A stretch of DNA of 64,000 nucleotides, taken from positions 496,001 through 560,000 of the forward strand of contig NZ_JARHUD010000001.1 in assembly GCF_029222965.1 (NCBI RefSeq), read 5' to 3'. A program made the translations under genes and the position numbers. Shown in pieces: positions 17,225 to 28,863 of the stretch (position 1 is its first letter; every line of letters starts with the position of its first letter). Source of the stretch: Aquibaculum arenosum. Its GTDB lineage: Bacteria > Pseudomonadota > Alphaproteobacteria > Kiloniellales > DSM-21159. The notes beneath the pieces are model-generated. The model saw only the letters and a list, made by a program, of their open reading frames with translations, was not told the origin of the DNA and did no database searches.

Positions 17225-17865
17225 TGCATTGGAAGGAAATTCTTCGCTTCTGGTTTCCAGAGGGACGCGCTTTAGAAATCGACATTGATGCCCACCGCAC
17301 TCACTGGTTCTGGCGGATGCAGGGTGGCGCAGACAACGAAATCCGTGCCCGATTTTCCGGAATCACAGCCCAAGCTGCCACAGGCGCACTCGACCATTGG
17401 GCAGACGATCCAGAAGGAAGGCTCGCGCTGATTATCGTGCTCGACCAGTTCTCAAGATCATTGTGGCGAGACACCCCTCTGGCCTTTAAGCAAGACCCGG
17501 CGGCCTTGGCACTTGCGATCAAAGGTCTTTCCAACGGCCATTACGCTGCTCTCGCGACGCCCTGGTTCAAGATCGTCTATAGTCAGCCTCTCGGCCACTG
17601 CGAAGGGCCGGATCATCTCGAACGTCTCGATCTGCTCATCAGGCTGCGCGAGGGGATTGTTTCCGAAGCACCTGATCACCTGGAGCCAGTCTACCAGTCC
17701 TTGGTGACACAAGCCCATGAAGTGCGGAGGGTCATCGCTACCTTTAACCGGCATCCTCACCGCAACAGCGTTCTTGGCCGCCAATCGACGCCGGAGGAGC
17801 AGGCTTACATCGCGGAAGCCAGTTTCCCGCACTTGAAGGCGTTTCGTGGCGATAACCTGATGTAG
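17224..17865 (+). CDS. DUF924 family protein
   Basis: A 213-residue all-helical protein of the DUF924 (TPR-like) family, recognised from the start ILRFWFPEGR, the central LIIVLDQFSRSLWRDTPLAF and the late FNRHPHRNSVLGR motif. The molecular function is unknown. The GTG start overlaps the TAG of the hydrolase, indicating translational coupling. Its base composition is less GC-rich than its neighbours, with more AT-ending codons. Confidence 0.85.
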   Translation: MHWKEILRFWFPEGRALEIDIDAHRTHWFWRMQGGADNEIRARFSGITAQAATGALDHWADDPEGRLALIIVLDQFSRSLWRDTPLAFKQDPAALALAIKGLSNGHYAALATPWFKIVYSQPLGHCEGPDHLERLDLLIRLREGIVSEAPDHLEPVYQSLVTQAHEVRRVIATFNRHPHRNSVLGRQSTPEEQAYIAEASFPHLKAFRGDNLM

Positions 17866-17903
17866 CGAAGCGACAAAGTGCCTGTAGTGTTGATTCGCTT
17901 CGC
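17865..17903. terminator. inverted repeat between convergent genes
   Basis: GCGAAGCGA (17865-17873) is repeated inverted as TCGCTTCGC (17895-17903), starting at the last base of the DUF924 stop codon. It lies 13 bp beyond the stop of the LysR gene on the other strand. A bidirectional transcript end is plausible; T-runs are poor on both strands. Confidence 0.4.
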
Positions 17904-17916
17904 GATTCGCTCCGGT

Positions 17917-18816
17917 CTAGCCTTGCGGAAGGGTGGCGCCTGCATGTGAGTGCGGCTTGCTAAAGACGCCCATAAAGGCCTTGATTCTTGGCGAATTCTT
18001 GCGGTCACGCAGGTAGGCAATGCGAAAATCCATGCACAGCCAATCCTCTTCAATCCGCAAGGCGCGGACGTCCGGATGGGGCACGGTTTCGAAATCCGGA
18101 AGCACGCCGATGCCCAGTCCGTTCTCCACCGCCTTGCGTACGCCGTCTGGCGAGGTGATCTCCAGGACGGAACGGGTTGCGATGCCCGCATCCTCCAGCG
18201 CCTTCTCCAGGATACGCCGGGAGGTCGAGCCTCTTTCCCGGAGCACAAGCGGCTGATCCGCCAGGTCGGCCAGTCTGACCGACTCGCGTTCGAACCACTC
18301 GTGACTGCGATGGACGCTGACCAGAAGGGGGTGCGAGCAGTACTTGCAGCTGACGACGGCCGGATCGCGCACCTCGTGAGCCAGAATGGCGACATCCGCA
18401 GTCATGTCCAGCAGGCGGCTCAGGGTTTCCTGCGCTGTGCCCAGGTGGATGCTCATGGCCACATCCGGGTAGCTGCGCTTGAAGGTGCCCAGCATGCGGG
18501 TGGCGTGAAAGGCGCCGATGGAGGCCAGGCTCAGTTCGCCATGCCGGAAGCGGCCTTGGTTGGTGAGAAGTTCTTCGGCTTCGGTGTAGAGGCTCATCAT
18601 GCGCTGCGTGATCTCGAACAGCGACTGACCTGCCTCTGTCAGTTCGATTCTGCGGCCGCGCCTTTGCAGGAGTTCAACCTGGAAACGCTCTTCCAGTTCA
18701 CGGATCTGGGTGGTGACCGTCGGCTGGCCGATGCCAAGCGCCCGTCCGGCAGCGGTGAAGCCGCGATGGACCGCAACAGCCTGAAACGTGCGCAAATGTA
18801 CAAAATACGTCGACAT
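17917..18816 (-). CDS. LysR family transcriptional regulator
   Basis: 299 residues with an N-terminal winged HTH (about 4-62: LRTFQAVAVHRGFTAAGRALGIGQPTV is the helix region) and a C-terminal periplasmic-binding-like effector domain (about 90-290). It is divergent from the Liv-type binding protein at 19127, and an LTTR-type box lies just upstream of its start, so it probably regulates that gene and itself. The effector would be the transported compound or a metabolite of it. The ATG at 18816 gives the canonical N-terminus. Confidence 0.92.
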   Translation of the reverse strand: MSTYFVHLRTFQAVAVHRGFTAAGRALGIGQPTVTTQIRELEERFQVELLQRRGRRIELTEAGQSLFEITQRMMSLYTEAEELLTNQGRFRHGELSLASIGAFHATRMLGTFKRSYPDVAMSIHLGTAQETLSRLLDMTADVAILAHEVRDPAVVSCKYCSHPLLVSVHRSHEWFERESVRLADLADQPLVLRERGSTSRRILEKALEDAGIATRSVLEITSPDGVRKAVENGLGIGVLPDFETVPHPDVRALRIEEDWLCMDFRIAYLRDRKNSPRIKAFMGVFSKPHSHAGATLPQG

Positions 18817-19126
18817 TATGAATTGATAAGGCTCTACAATTGATACTGTCAATGATGGTTCGCTGTTCGCGCCACGAGCCCACAGCGGTCGCTTTGGCCC
18901 CCTCAGCGGAAAAATCAGACGCAAGGGTATAAGGCGGCACGAGGGGGCATCAGTCTCGAAAGAGCTTTCTCCTAACCTGGATGCCAGCCTGATCGGTGGC
19001 GCTTTAAGCACGCCGGGGCTCAGGTGGCAATGCCGGTCCGCAATAGGTGTGCATCGGCGGCAGGGCCACTGGACCGCAATTTGCCATGCCGCAGTGAAGC
19101 GGCTGGGTTCAGGGAGGATAGACAGT
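18817..19126. promoter_or_regulatory. 310-bp divergent region, LysR / binding protein
   Basis: Besides the LysR-type box, this stretch should hold the promoter of the binding-protein gene and its long leader. An AGGGAGGA ribosome site lies immediately before 19127. I saw no gene or strong hairpin in it. Confidence 0.4.
18821..18853. promoter_or_regulatory. putative LysR operator with repeated AATTGATA
   Basis: ATTGA-N5-TCAAT at 18839-18853 is a dyad with the T-N11-A arrangement of LysR-type sites. An extra AATTGATA half-site at 18821 repeats the one at 18838, 17 bp apart. Both lie within 40 bp of the LysR start, in the divergent gap. Confidence 0.5.
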
Positions 19127-20389
19127 ATGAAGAAACAACTCATCGGTACGGTCGCGACCATCGCCATGTTGGCGCCGGGTCTTGCGATGGCCGAAGACGG
19201 GGTCATCAAGATCGGCCTGCTGGCGCCGCAGGAAGGCGTGTTCACCGAAGGCGGGAACGACGGTATTCGCGGCTTCCAGATGGCCTTGAACAACTACGAC
19301 AGCGAGATCGACGGCAAGACGATCGAATGGGTGCTGGGACCGACCGACGAAACGCCGGACAACGCCGTGCGCCAGGCTCGTCGTCTCATCGAGCAGGAGG
19401 AGGTCGACTTCATCATCGGCCCGCTGTCCGGCTCGCAGGGCATCGCGCTGCGCGACTATGCCAAGACCATTCCGAACAAGACCATCATCGACGCGGCCTC
19501 CGGCGCCATGGAGACCACCTACGTCGAGCCGGCGGAAAACTACTTCCGCTACAACGCCAATGGCATGCAGTGGGGCTACGGCCTCGGCAGCTACGTCATC
19601 GAGGAGAAGGGCTGGACCCGCGTGGCGACCATCGCCGCCGACTACTCCTTCGGCTACACCAACTTCATGGGCTTCGCGGTGGACTTCTGCCAGGCCGGCG
19701 GCGAGATCGTCGACCGCTTCTGGCTGCCGCTGGGCAGCGGCGACTTCGCCTCGATCATTGCGGCTCTGCCCTATGACGTGGATGCGATCTACCTCGGTGT
19801 CGGCGGCTCGGATGCCATCAACTTCCTCAACCAGTATGAGCAGGCCGGTGGCGACACCAACTTGATCGGCGGCACCATCATGGCCGACCAGACGGTGCTT
19901 TCCGCCCGCGGCCGCGCCAAGGAAGCGCTGGTGGGCACCCCGACCTCCGGTCCCATCGCCGATGATTGGGACAACGAGGGCTGGAAGGCCTACGTGGAGA
20001 ATTATCAGACCACCTTCCCGGAAGGCGAGCGTTTCGCTTCTCCGTCGCTTTTCGCCACCAACTACTACAACGCCACCATGGCGGCGTTGATTGCGCTTGA
20101 CGAGATCGACGGCGAACTGGACGACGATCACGCGAACTTCCACGCCGCGCTTTCGGCCATCGACATGGAAGCGCCCAACGGGCGGATCACCGTTGACGAC
20201 AAGCGTCAGGCGATCGCATCGGTCTTCATCACTGAGGTGGTCGAGGGCGATGACGGCAACCTCTACAACACCTTCAAGTCGAGAGTTGAGGATGTCGATC
20301 AGATGCTCGGCATGTCCGAGGAAGAGTTCGCTGCTCTGGGCCTGCCGTCCCGCGACACGCCGGACTGTGAGGCGCTGCGCAATCAGTAA
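19127..20389 (+). CDS. Liv-type ABC transporter substrate-binding protein
   Basis: A 420-residue periplasmic binding protein with a cleavable signal peptide (about 1-23, ending GLAMAEDG). The type-I two-lobe fold starts IKIGLLAPQEGVFTEGGNDG, as in the branched-chain amino-acid/amide family (LivK-like). The ligand could be an amino acid, amide or aromatic acid. It has its own strong terminator and is separated by 2.5 kb from the permease and ATPase genes that must serve it. A good AGGGAGGA site precedes the ATG. The divergent LysR protein is the likely regulator. Confidence 0.92.
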   Translation: MKKQLIGTVATIAMLAPGLAMAEDGVIKIGLLAPQEGVFTEGGNDGIRGFQMALNNYDSEIDGKTIEWVLGPTDETPDNAVRQARRLIEQEEVDFIIGPLSGSQGIALRDYAKTIPNKTIIDAASGAMETTYVEPAENYFRYNANGMQWGYGLGSYVIEEKGWTRVATIAADYSFGYTNFMGFAVDFCQAGGEIVDRFWLPLGSGDFASIIAALPYDVDAIYLGVGGSDAINFLNQYEQAGGDTNLIGGTIMADQTVLSARGRAKEALVGTPTSGPIADDWDNEGWKAYVENYQTTFPEGERFASPSLFATNYYNATMAALIALDEIDGELDDDHANFHAALSAIDMEAPNGRITVDDKRQAIASVFITEVVEGDDGNLYNTFKSRVEDVDQMLGMSEEEFAALGLPSRDTPDCEALRNQ

Positions 20390-20401
20390 CCCGCATCTAT
20401 T

Positions 20402-20437
20402 GGACCGGCGGTGCAAAGCCGCCGGTCCATTTTTTCT
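20402..20437 (+). terminator. intrinsic terminator after the binding-protein gene
   Basis: GGACCGGCGG (20402-20411) pairs perfectly with CCGCCGGTCC (20419-20428) and is followed by A and a run of T residues (20430-20435, then CTTT). This is a textbook Rho-independent terminator and the clearest in the window. Confidence 0.92.
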
Positions 20438-20524
20438 TTCACGTCCTGTCAGAGCGTGAGCCGCCTGCCGGATTGGGCGGGCGGCTGCTTTGAGGAGCCG
20501 GCGGACGGGGGCGTTGCGCAAGCC

Positions 20525-21658
20525 ATGTCGCTCATCACCTATGTCACCCGGATCCACTTCGCCGATCATGTGCTGGAGCACGCACTGGAGAGCGAGCTGG
20601 AAGCGCTCGGCGCCAAGCGGCCTCTGGTGCTCTGTGACAGGGACGGGGCGCGCGACCTGGTCCTGGGCCGCCTCACGCTTGCCATCCCCCGCAGCGTTCG
20701 TGCGCACTACCTCACCCTGACGGAAACCCGTGTCACCCGGGAGGCCTGCGACAAGGCCGCCGAGTTATACCGGGAACAGGCCTGTGACAGTCTGATCGCG
20801 TTCGGCAGTGCCACAGCCTGCGACCTGGCCAAGGTGGCAGCCATTCGCATCACACATGAAGGTACGCTCTGCAGCTACCTGGGAAGCGAGGGTGGCATGG
20901 CGCGCATCCGCAATGTGCTGCCGCCGCTGCTCGCAATACCGACCGTTGCCGGGGCCGGGGCCGATGTTTCCGGCGTGGCGATGATCGCGATGGAGGAGGG
21001 GCCGAACCATGCGGTGATCAGCCCCCACCTGATCCCCCGGGTGGTCATCTGCGATCCCACCTTGACCCTCGATCTTCCCCCGAAGCGGACCGCCAGCACG
21101 GGCATGGATGCTCTGACCCATTGCATGGAGACCTTCATCTCCTCGGCTTTCAATCCACCGGCTGACGGCATGGCTCTGGACGGGATGCGCCGTGCCTTCG
21201 GAAATCTTGAACGCGCCGTCGCTTACGGCGATGACCTCGAAGCGCGCCGGGAAGTGATGGCCGCCGGGCTCAACGGCGCCTTGGCGCAACAGAAGGGACT
21301 TGGCGGGGTGCATGCGATGAGTAACGCGCTTTGCGGGTTGGGGCTGGGCCAGAGTGACCACGGCGCCATCACCGGCGTGCTTCTTCCGCTGGTGCTTGAG
21401 TTTAATGCACCCGCTGCCGAGGCACGTTATGAGGATATACGCCGCGAGCTGGCACTCTCCCAGGCGACCGGAGTGGGTCAGGCCATCGTCGGTCTGCGTG
21501 AGCGGGTCGGACTGCCTGATTGCCTGTCGGCGTTGGGGGCCGATGCGGCAACCCTTGAGCAGGCGGCCTGCTTTGCCGCGCGTGATCACGCCAATCGCAC
21601 AAACCCGCGCAAGGCGGACGCGTCCGACTACCTCGCACTGCTGCAGGAGGCGTTGTGA
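20525..21658 (+). CDS. atypical iron-containing alcohol dehydrogenase
   Basis: 377 residues of the group III alcohol dehydrogenase fold. The ligand positions D195, H199, H263 and H279 are present (GMDALTHCME; VHAMSNALC; SDHGA). The conserved active-site His four residues after H263 is N267 here, with two extra residues before H279. The nucleotide motif GGGSxxD is GSATACD (94-100), and PTTAGTGSE is replaced by PTVAGAGAD. It may use another cofactor orientation or substrate, possibly like maleylacetate reductases, or may have lost dehydrogenase activity. It lies between the binding-protein terminator and the AraC gene. Confidence 0.85.
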   Translation: MSLITYVTRIHFADHVLEHALESELEALGAKRPLVLCDRDGARDLVLGRLTLAIPRSVRAHYLTLTETRVTREACDKAAELYREQACDSLIAFGSATACDLAKVAAIRITHEGTLCSYLGSEGGMARIRNVLPPLLAIPTVAGAGADVSGVAMIAMEEGPNHAVISPHLIPRVVICDPTLTLDLPPKRTASTGMDALTHCMETFISSAFNPPADGMALDGMRRAFGNLERAVAYGDDLEARREVMAAGLNGALAQQKGLGGVHAMSNALCGLGLGQSDHGAITGVLLPLVLEFNAPAAEARYEDIRRELALSQATGVGQAIVGLRERVGLPDCLSALGADAATLEQAACFAARDHANRTNPRKADASDYLALLQEAL

Positions 21659-21805
21659 CTCCGCGGAGAGCAACGTGATCATGAGTCTCTGGACTCAAGC
21701 AAGGCCTGAGATAGACTGCCAAGCAATAAGGAAGCCGTTCGACGGGTGGAGCGTGAGCTTGCGCCAATTCGGCGTTGCTGCCTGGTTCGACGGTGGGGGA
21801 GGACG

Positions 21806-22642
21806 ATGAGTACTGCACTGGCAGTGCATCATGGGCCATTTGGGCGCGTGGCGCTCTATAACCTGGACCGCTCGATGACGCTGCATGCGCATCGGGAAGG
21901 CCATCTGATATTTCACGTTCAAGGGCCGCCCGGATCCATTGATATCGAAGGCGAACAGTATCCGCTTGAGCCCGGGCAAGGTGTGGCGGTCAGCCCCTGG
22001 CAGCCGCACAACTATTGCTGTCTCCACCCCGGCAAGCCGTCACTCTACCTCACACTCTACATTAAGCCGTTCTGGTTCTTGGATGCGAGCCGCCGGGCCA
22101 GCGCCTCGCTGCGCTTCGGGCGCAGCCCGATCGACGTGACCGAGACGATCAATCGTCTGGTTTTCAAGATTGCCGGTGCGATGCTGGAGGATGCGGACGA
22201 CAGTTATGTCGCCGGCTATCTCTACGGATTGACCCAGGAAAGCTTCGATCAGTCCTGGCAGTGGATTGCCGAGGGCGCGTCCTTCACCCGCTGCGCGCCG
22301 CCGGTGCGTGATTTCCGTGTGCGCAATGCCATCAAGCTGATGCGCGAAAAGGTGAGCGAGCGGGTGGTGCTGGATCGGATAGCGCGCGGCGCCGGCCTGT
22401 CCCGCCCGCATTTCTATAAGCTCTTTCGCCAGCAGGTTGGGATCACGCCCAACATGTATCTCAACACCCTGCGGATGGAGAACGCGATCGATCGCCTGGT
22501 GACCAGCATCGATCCGGTCACCGATATCGGCCTCGATCTCGGCTTCTCGTCGCAGGCCAGCTTCACGCGCTTTTTCATCGCCAACGTGGGTATCGCGCCC
22601 AGCGACTATCGCCGGATCGTGCACTTCGCTGATGCAGCGTGA
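21806..22642 (+). CDS. AraC family transcriptional regulator
   Basis: 278 residues: an N-terminal cupin-like sensing domain (about 1-130, with LHAHREGHLIFHVQG and a PWQPHNYCC segment) and a C-terminal double HTH (about 175-275, LDRIARGAGLSRPHFYKLFRQQVG then IGLDLGFSSQASFTRFF). A GGGGGAGGA site precedes the ATG at 21806. Its position between the dehydrogenase and the liv operon suggests it activates the downstream transporter and catabolic genes in response to a small molecule. Confidence 0.9.
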   Translation: MSTALAVHHGPFGRVALYNLDRSMTLHAHREGHLIFHVQGPPGSIDIEGEQYPLEPGQGVAVSPWQPHNYCCLHPGKPSLYLTLYIKPFWFLDASRRASASLRFGRSPIDVTETINRLVFKIAGAMLEDADDSYVAGYLYGLTQESFDQSWQWIAEGASFTRCAPPVRDFRVRNAIKLMREKVSERVVLDRIARGAGLSRPHFYKLFRQQVGITPNMYLNTLRMENAIDRLVTSIDPVTDIGLDLGFSSQASFTRFFIANVGIAPSDYRRIVHFADAA

Positions 22643-22835
22643 TGCGCCTGGCGCCGCACTATCGCCGCCGGCGTCGGCTTGTGTTGGGGCAAACTTCATC
22701 CGATCGGCGACAGCAAGAGACTGTCGGGTATGCGATTCCGTGCGCTTTGCGATTAGCTTACCGATAGACAGTAGCCGGGCTCGGATTCGGCGCGCATAGA
22801 CCTGTGCCCGCTCAGGCTGCAACGGGGAGGATAGG

Positions 22836-22880
22836 ATGACAGTGGCGTCCGGAAAGAGGACGGTGGGAGGGGCCGCGTGA
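22836..22880 (+). CDS. possible 14-codon leader peptide ahead of livH
   Basis: An ATG with a strong GGGGAGGATAGG site opens a 14-codon frame (MTVASGKRTVGGAA) whose stop overlaps the GTG start of the permease as GTGA. The arrangement would couple translation of the permease to this short frame. It may be only an accidental upstream start. The rest of the 234-bp gap (22643-22876) shows no gene and should contain the operon promoter. Confidence 0.35.
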   Translation: MTVASGKRTVGGAA

Positions 22881-23881
22881 ACGACCTCATCCGGCGCAAT
22901 CCGGTCTGGACCGTCGTCATCGCTCTGGCGGCAGCGGTGCTGCTCTATTTCATCGTGGCGCCCTGGTCGTCCGGTATGGAGGAAGTCCTCGGGCGCAAGC
23001 AGATTTTCCTCAATGCGGTCTTCAACGGTGTCACCTTGGGGGCGCTCTACTTCCTGGTGGCCAGCGGCTTCACGCTGATTTTCGGCCTGATGAAGAACGT
23101 CAATCTGGCCCACGGCTCGCTTTACCTCCTGGGCGGCTATCTCGGTTACGAGGTGTCAGAAGCCACCGGAAGCTGGCTCTTTTCCTTCGTCGTGGTGTTC
23201 ATTGCCGTCGCTCTGCTGGGCGTGGTGCTGCAGTACACCGTCTTCCGTCGCATGGAAGGCGAGGACCTGCGTCAGACACTGGTGACCATCGGCATTTCCA
23301 TCGTGCTGGCGGATATCATGCTCTGGCTCTGGGGCGGCTCCTCATACCAGATCCTGTCACCGGACTGGCTGCGCGGCCCGGTGGAGTTGCCGTTGGTGGC
23401 GGCAGTGCGCGGCGACGACATCTATTTTCTGCGCTATCCCTCGGTGCGCATCGCCATCCTAGTGGCCTCCATCGTGCTGGGCATCCTCATGTGGCTGGCC
23501 TTGAATCGAACCCGCATCGGCATGCTGATCCGCGCCGGCGTCGATGACCGCGATATGCTCGCCGCCTCGGGCGTGCGGGTGCAGATCATCTTCATGGTGG
23601 TCTTCGCCTTCGGTGCCGGTCTGGCCGGCGTGGCAGGAATCGTCGGCGGCACCTTCCAGTCAGTGGTGGCCGGAGAGGACATGCGCTTCCTCCTGGCCTC
23701 GCTGGTGGTGGTGATCGTGGGCGGCATGGGCTCCATTCTGGGCGCTGCGCTGGGCGCCGTGCTGATCGGTCTGGCTGAGCAGCTTGGCTCGGTCTATGCA
23801 CCGACCTATTCGGTCGTCTTCACCTTCCTGATCATGGCTGCGGTCCTGGCCTTCCGGCCGCAGGGACTGATGGGGCGGTAG
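22877..23881 (+). CDS. Liv-type ABC transporter permease 1 (LivH-like)
   Basis: A 334-residue inner-membrane permease with one helix near the N-terminus, then the typical block NAVFNGVTLGALYFLVASGFTLIFGLMKNVNLAHG. The conserved late EAA-like region ends GSILGAALGAVLIGLAEQL. It forms one half of the channel of a branched-chain amino-acid/amide-type importer. The GTG start overlaps the short leader frame. LivM follows after 4 bp. Confidence 0.92.
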   Translation: MNDLIRRNPVWTVVIALAAAVLLYFIVAPWSSGMEEVLGRKQIFLNAVFNGVTLGALYFLVASGFTLIFGLMKNVNLAHGSLYLLGGYLGYEVSEATGSWLFSFVVVFIAVALLGVVLQYTVFRRMEGEDLRQTLVTIGISIVLADIMLWLWGGSSYQILSPDWLRGPVELPLVAAVRGDDIYFLRYPSVRIAILVASIVLGILMWLALNRTRIGMLIRAGVDDRDMLAASGVRVQIIFMVVFAFGAGLAGVAGIVGGTFQSVVAGEDMRFLLASLVVVIVGGMGSILGAALGAVLIGLAEQLGSVYAPTYSVVFTFLIMAAVLAFRPQGLMGR

Positions 23882-23885
23882 GATC

Positions 23886-24968
23886 ATGGCAGTCAGCGAC
23901 TCCCCCCTGCAGTCCGAAGCAGAGACCCGGCGCACTCTGGCCACACGGCTGAACGGCTGGGTGCAGAGCATACCGATCGCCTATTGGGTGGTCGGCGCGA
24001 TCATGCTGCTCATGCCGCTGATCGCGAACGACTTCTTCCTCTACCAGATCTTCGGCTGGGCCTTCATCCTGGGCATGATTGCGCTCAGCCTCATGTTCCT
24101 GGCGGGCTATGGCGGCATGGTCAGTCTGGCGCAGATGTCCATCGCTGCTCTGGGCGGCTACATGGTGGCGATCCTAGGTGACAGCGGCGCGACGTCTATC
24201 AGTCTGGGCTGGCCCTGGTGGCTCAATGTGCCGGTAGCGATCCTTGTCGCCGCTATCTTTGCCACCCTCATCGGTGCCCTGGCGGTGCGCACCGAGGGCA
24301 TCTACACCATCATGATCACCCTGGCCTTCGCTGCGGCCTTCTTCTATTTCACGCGTCAGAACTACACGATCTTCAACGGCTATTCCGGCTTCGGCGACGT
24401 GGTGCCGCCGCGTCTTTTCGGCGTGAACTGGCGTGACGCAATACCCTTCTATTACCTGACGTTGGGCTGCGCGACGATCTGCTATCTCGCCGTCATCTAT
24501 GTCTCGCGTGCGCCCTTCGGTCTGGCGCTGCAGGGCATCCGCGACAATCCGCGCCGCATGGCGGCGCTGGGATTCAACGTGGTGGCCCACCGCATCACGG
24601 CCTATACCTTTGCGGCCGTGATCGCGGCCATCGGCGGCATCCTGCTCGTCTGGCAGAATGCGCAGATCGCGCCCGGCACCGCGGGGCTGCCGGCGGTGAT
24701 CGACATCCTGGTGATCGCCATCGTCGGCGGCATCGCCCGGCCGATCGGGCCCTTCATCGGCGCCTTCATCTACGTGCTGCTGCGCACCTTCTCGCCGGAC
24801 GTGCTGCAGGCGCTCTCGATGGCAGGGGACCGCTATAAGCTTCTGATCGGACTGGGCTTCCTCGTCGTTGTCTATTGGTCGCCCGACGGGGTGCTGGGGC
24901 TCTGGGATCGCTGGCGCGCTCGTCGCCGCCGGCGCGATCCCCTCGTCGACAAGCCGGAGGCGTCATGA
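23886..24968 (+). CDS. Liv-type ABC transporter permease 2 (LivM-like)
   Basis: A 360-residue permease with about ten hydrophobic segments. The LivM hallmark LSLMFLAGYGGMVSLAQMSIAALGGYMVA lies near 60-95 and the cytoplasmic coupling region GLALQGIRDNPRRMAALGFNV near 215. It pairs with the LivH-like permease. Its stop overlaps the next ATG (ATGA). Confidence 0.92.
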   Translation: MAVSDSPLQSEAETRRTLATRLNGWVQSIPIAYWVVGAIMLLMPLIANDFFLYQIFGWAFILGMIALSLMFLAGYGGMVSLAQMSIAALGGYMVAILGDSGATSISLGWPWWLNVPVAILVAAIFATLIGALAVRTEGIYTIMITLAFAAAFFYFTRQNYTIFNGYSGFGDVVPPRLFGVNWRDAIPFYYLTLGCATICYLAVIYVSRAPFGLALQGIRDNPRRMAALGFNVVAHRITAYTFAAVIAAIGGILLVWQNAQIAPGTAGLPAVIDILVIAIVGGIARPIGPFIGAFIYVLLRTFSPDVLQALSMAGDRYKLLIGLGFLVVVYWSPDGVLGLWDRWRARRRRRDPLVDKPEAS

Positions 24969-25754
24969 GCACGGCCACGGTCCGCTCCGTCTCCGAACGT
25001 CTCTCCGCGGCCGGCACGGCCAACGCGCTGGAGCTGCGCGGCGTGACCAAGCGCTTCGGCGCGCTGGCGGCGCTGACCGACGTGACCATCACGGTCAAGC
25101 CGGGCGAGCGGCGTGCCGTGCTGGGTTCCAACGGCGCCGGCAAGACCACGCTCTTCAACTGCGTGACTGGTGACTTCCTGCCCACTTCCGGCACCATCCG
25201 GCTCTTCGGCGAGGATGTGACCAACTTCCCGGCGCACGAGCGTATCCGTCGCGGGCTGCGTCGGACCTATCAGATCTCGCTGCTCTTCACCGGGCTGACG
25301 GTCTTCGACAATGTCTACCTGGCCTGTCGCGGCGTCTCCCGCGGGCGCTTTTCCATGCTGCGACCGCGAAAGGGCGATACGCTGGTTCAATCGGCCTATG
25401 AACTGATTGAGGCCGTGCACCTGTCGGACATCGCGCAGATCAAGGTTTCCGAACTCTCCTATGGTCAGCAGCGCCAGCTCGAGATCGCGCTAGCACTGGC
25501 CGGTGCGCCGCGCTTCGTGCTCTTCGACGAGCCCGCGGCCGGCCTGTCCCCGAAAGAGCGCGCGGAACTGGTGGAGATTCTCACCAACCTTCCCAGCCAC
25601 ATCGGCTACATCATCATCGAGCATGACATGGACGTGGCGCTGCGGGTCGCGGAGACCGTGTCGATGATGCACAACGGCCGCATCTTCAAGGAAGGCCTGC
25701 CCAGCGAAATCGAGAGCGATCCTGAGGTGCAGGAACTCTATCTGGGAGGGGGGC

Positions 25755-25762
<8 letters not shown>
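24965..25762 (+). CDS. Liv-type ABC transporter ATPase 1 (LivG-like)
   Basis: 265 residues. Walker [10 protein letters not shown], signature [16 protein letters not shown], Walker [14 protein letters not shown] and switch His in IIIEHDMDV are all present, so it is a competent ATPase. The ATG at 24965 overlaps the LivM stop by 4 bp, and the LivF fusion starts 8 bp before its end. Confidence 0.93.
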
Positions 25763-27974
<2,212 letters not shown>

Positions 27975-27978
27975 CGTC

Positions 27979-28809
27979 ATGAGTGAGAGCCGCAGCGCCA
28001 TTCTCGAACGCTTCCGCGCCATGATCGAGCGCGGCGAACCCATCGTCGGCGGCGGTGCCGGCACCGGCCTGTCCGCCAAGTGCGAAGAAGCCGGCGGCAT
28101 CGACCTCATTGTGATCTACAATTCGGGGCGCTACCGCATGGCGGGCCGCGGCTCGCTGGCCGGCCTGCTGGCCTATGGCGATGCCAACCAGATCGTGATG
28201 GACATGGCGCGCGAGGTCCTGCCGGTGGTGCGCAACACGCCGGTGCTGGCGGGCGTGAACGGAACGGACCCCTTCCGCGACATGGACGTCTTCCTCGACG
28301 AGGTGAAGCGTGTTGGCTTCGCGGGTGTGCAGAACTTCCCCACCGTGGGGATCATCGACGGGACCTTCCGGGCCAACCTGGAGGAAACCGGCATGTCCTA
28401 CGGCCTTGAGGTCGACATGATCGCCAAGGCGCGCGGCAAGGACCTGCTGACCACGCCTTACGTCTTCAACGCGGACGAGGCGGCGGCCATGGCCAAGGCC
28501 GGTGCGGACATCGTGGTCTGTCACATGGGCCTGACCACCGGGGGCAGCATCGGGGCGGAGACCGCGCTCAAGCTGGAGGACTGCCCGGCCCTGGTGGACG
28601 AATGGGCAGAGGCGGCGCTCAAGGTCAATTCCGAGGTGATCGTTCTGGTGCACGGCGGCCCCGTCGCCAATCCGGAGGACGCTGAGTACGTCTTGAAGAA
28701 CACCGCTGCCTGTCACGGCTTCTATGGCGCCTCCTCCATGGAGCGTTTGCCAACCGAAGTCGCTTTGACAGAGCAAACGCGCCGGTTCAAGCAAGTTAAG
28801 GGCAAATGA
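27979..28809 (+). CDS. phosphoenolpyruvate hydrolase-like TIM-barrel protein
   Basis: 276 residues of the PEP-hydrolase/Tm-1 C-terminal barrel family. It starts [33 protein letters not shown], with internal [23 protein letters not shown] and [14 protein letters not shown]. The in vivo reaction of the family is poorly defined. It follows the UPF0261 fusion after 4 bp, so the two halves of a Tm-1-like protein are co-translated here. The ATG at 27979 lies just after an AGGAG-rich stretch. Confidence 0.88.
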   Translation: MSESRSAILERFRAMIERGEPIVGGGAGTGLSAKCEEAGGIDLIVIYNSGRYRMAGRGSLAGLLAYGDANQIVMDMAREVLPVVRNTPVLAGVNGTDPFRDMDVFLDEVKRVGFAGVQNFPTVGIIDGTFRANLEETGMSYGLEVDMIAKARGKDLLTTPYVFNADEAAAMAKAGADIVVCHMGLTTGGSIGAETALKLEDCPALVDEWAEAALKVNSEVIVLVHGGPVANPEDAEYVLKNTAACHGFYGASSMERLPTEVALTEQTRRFKQVKGK

Positions 28810-28863
28810 TATGCAGACGGAAGGTAGAAGAATAATGCCGACGTCGCTGCGGGAGAAAGTACA

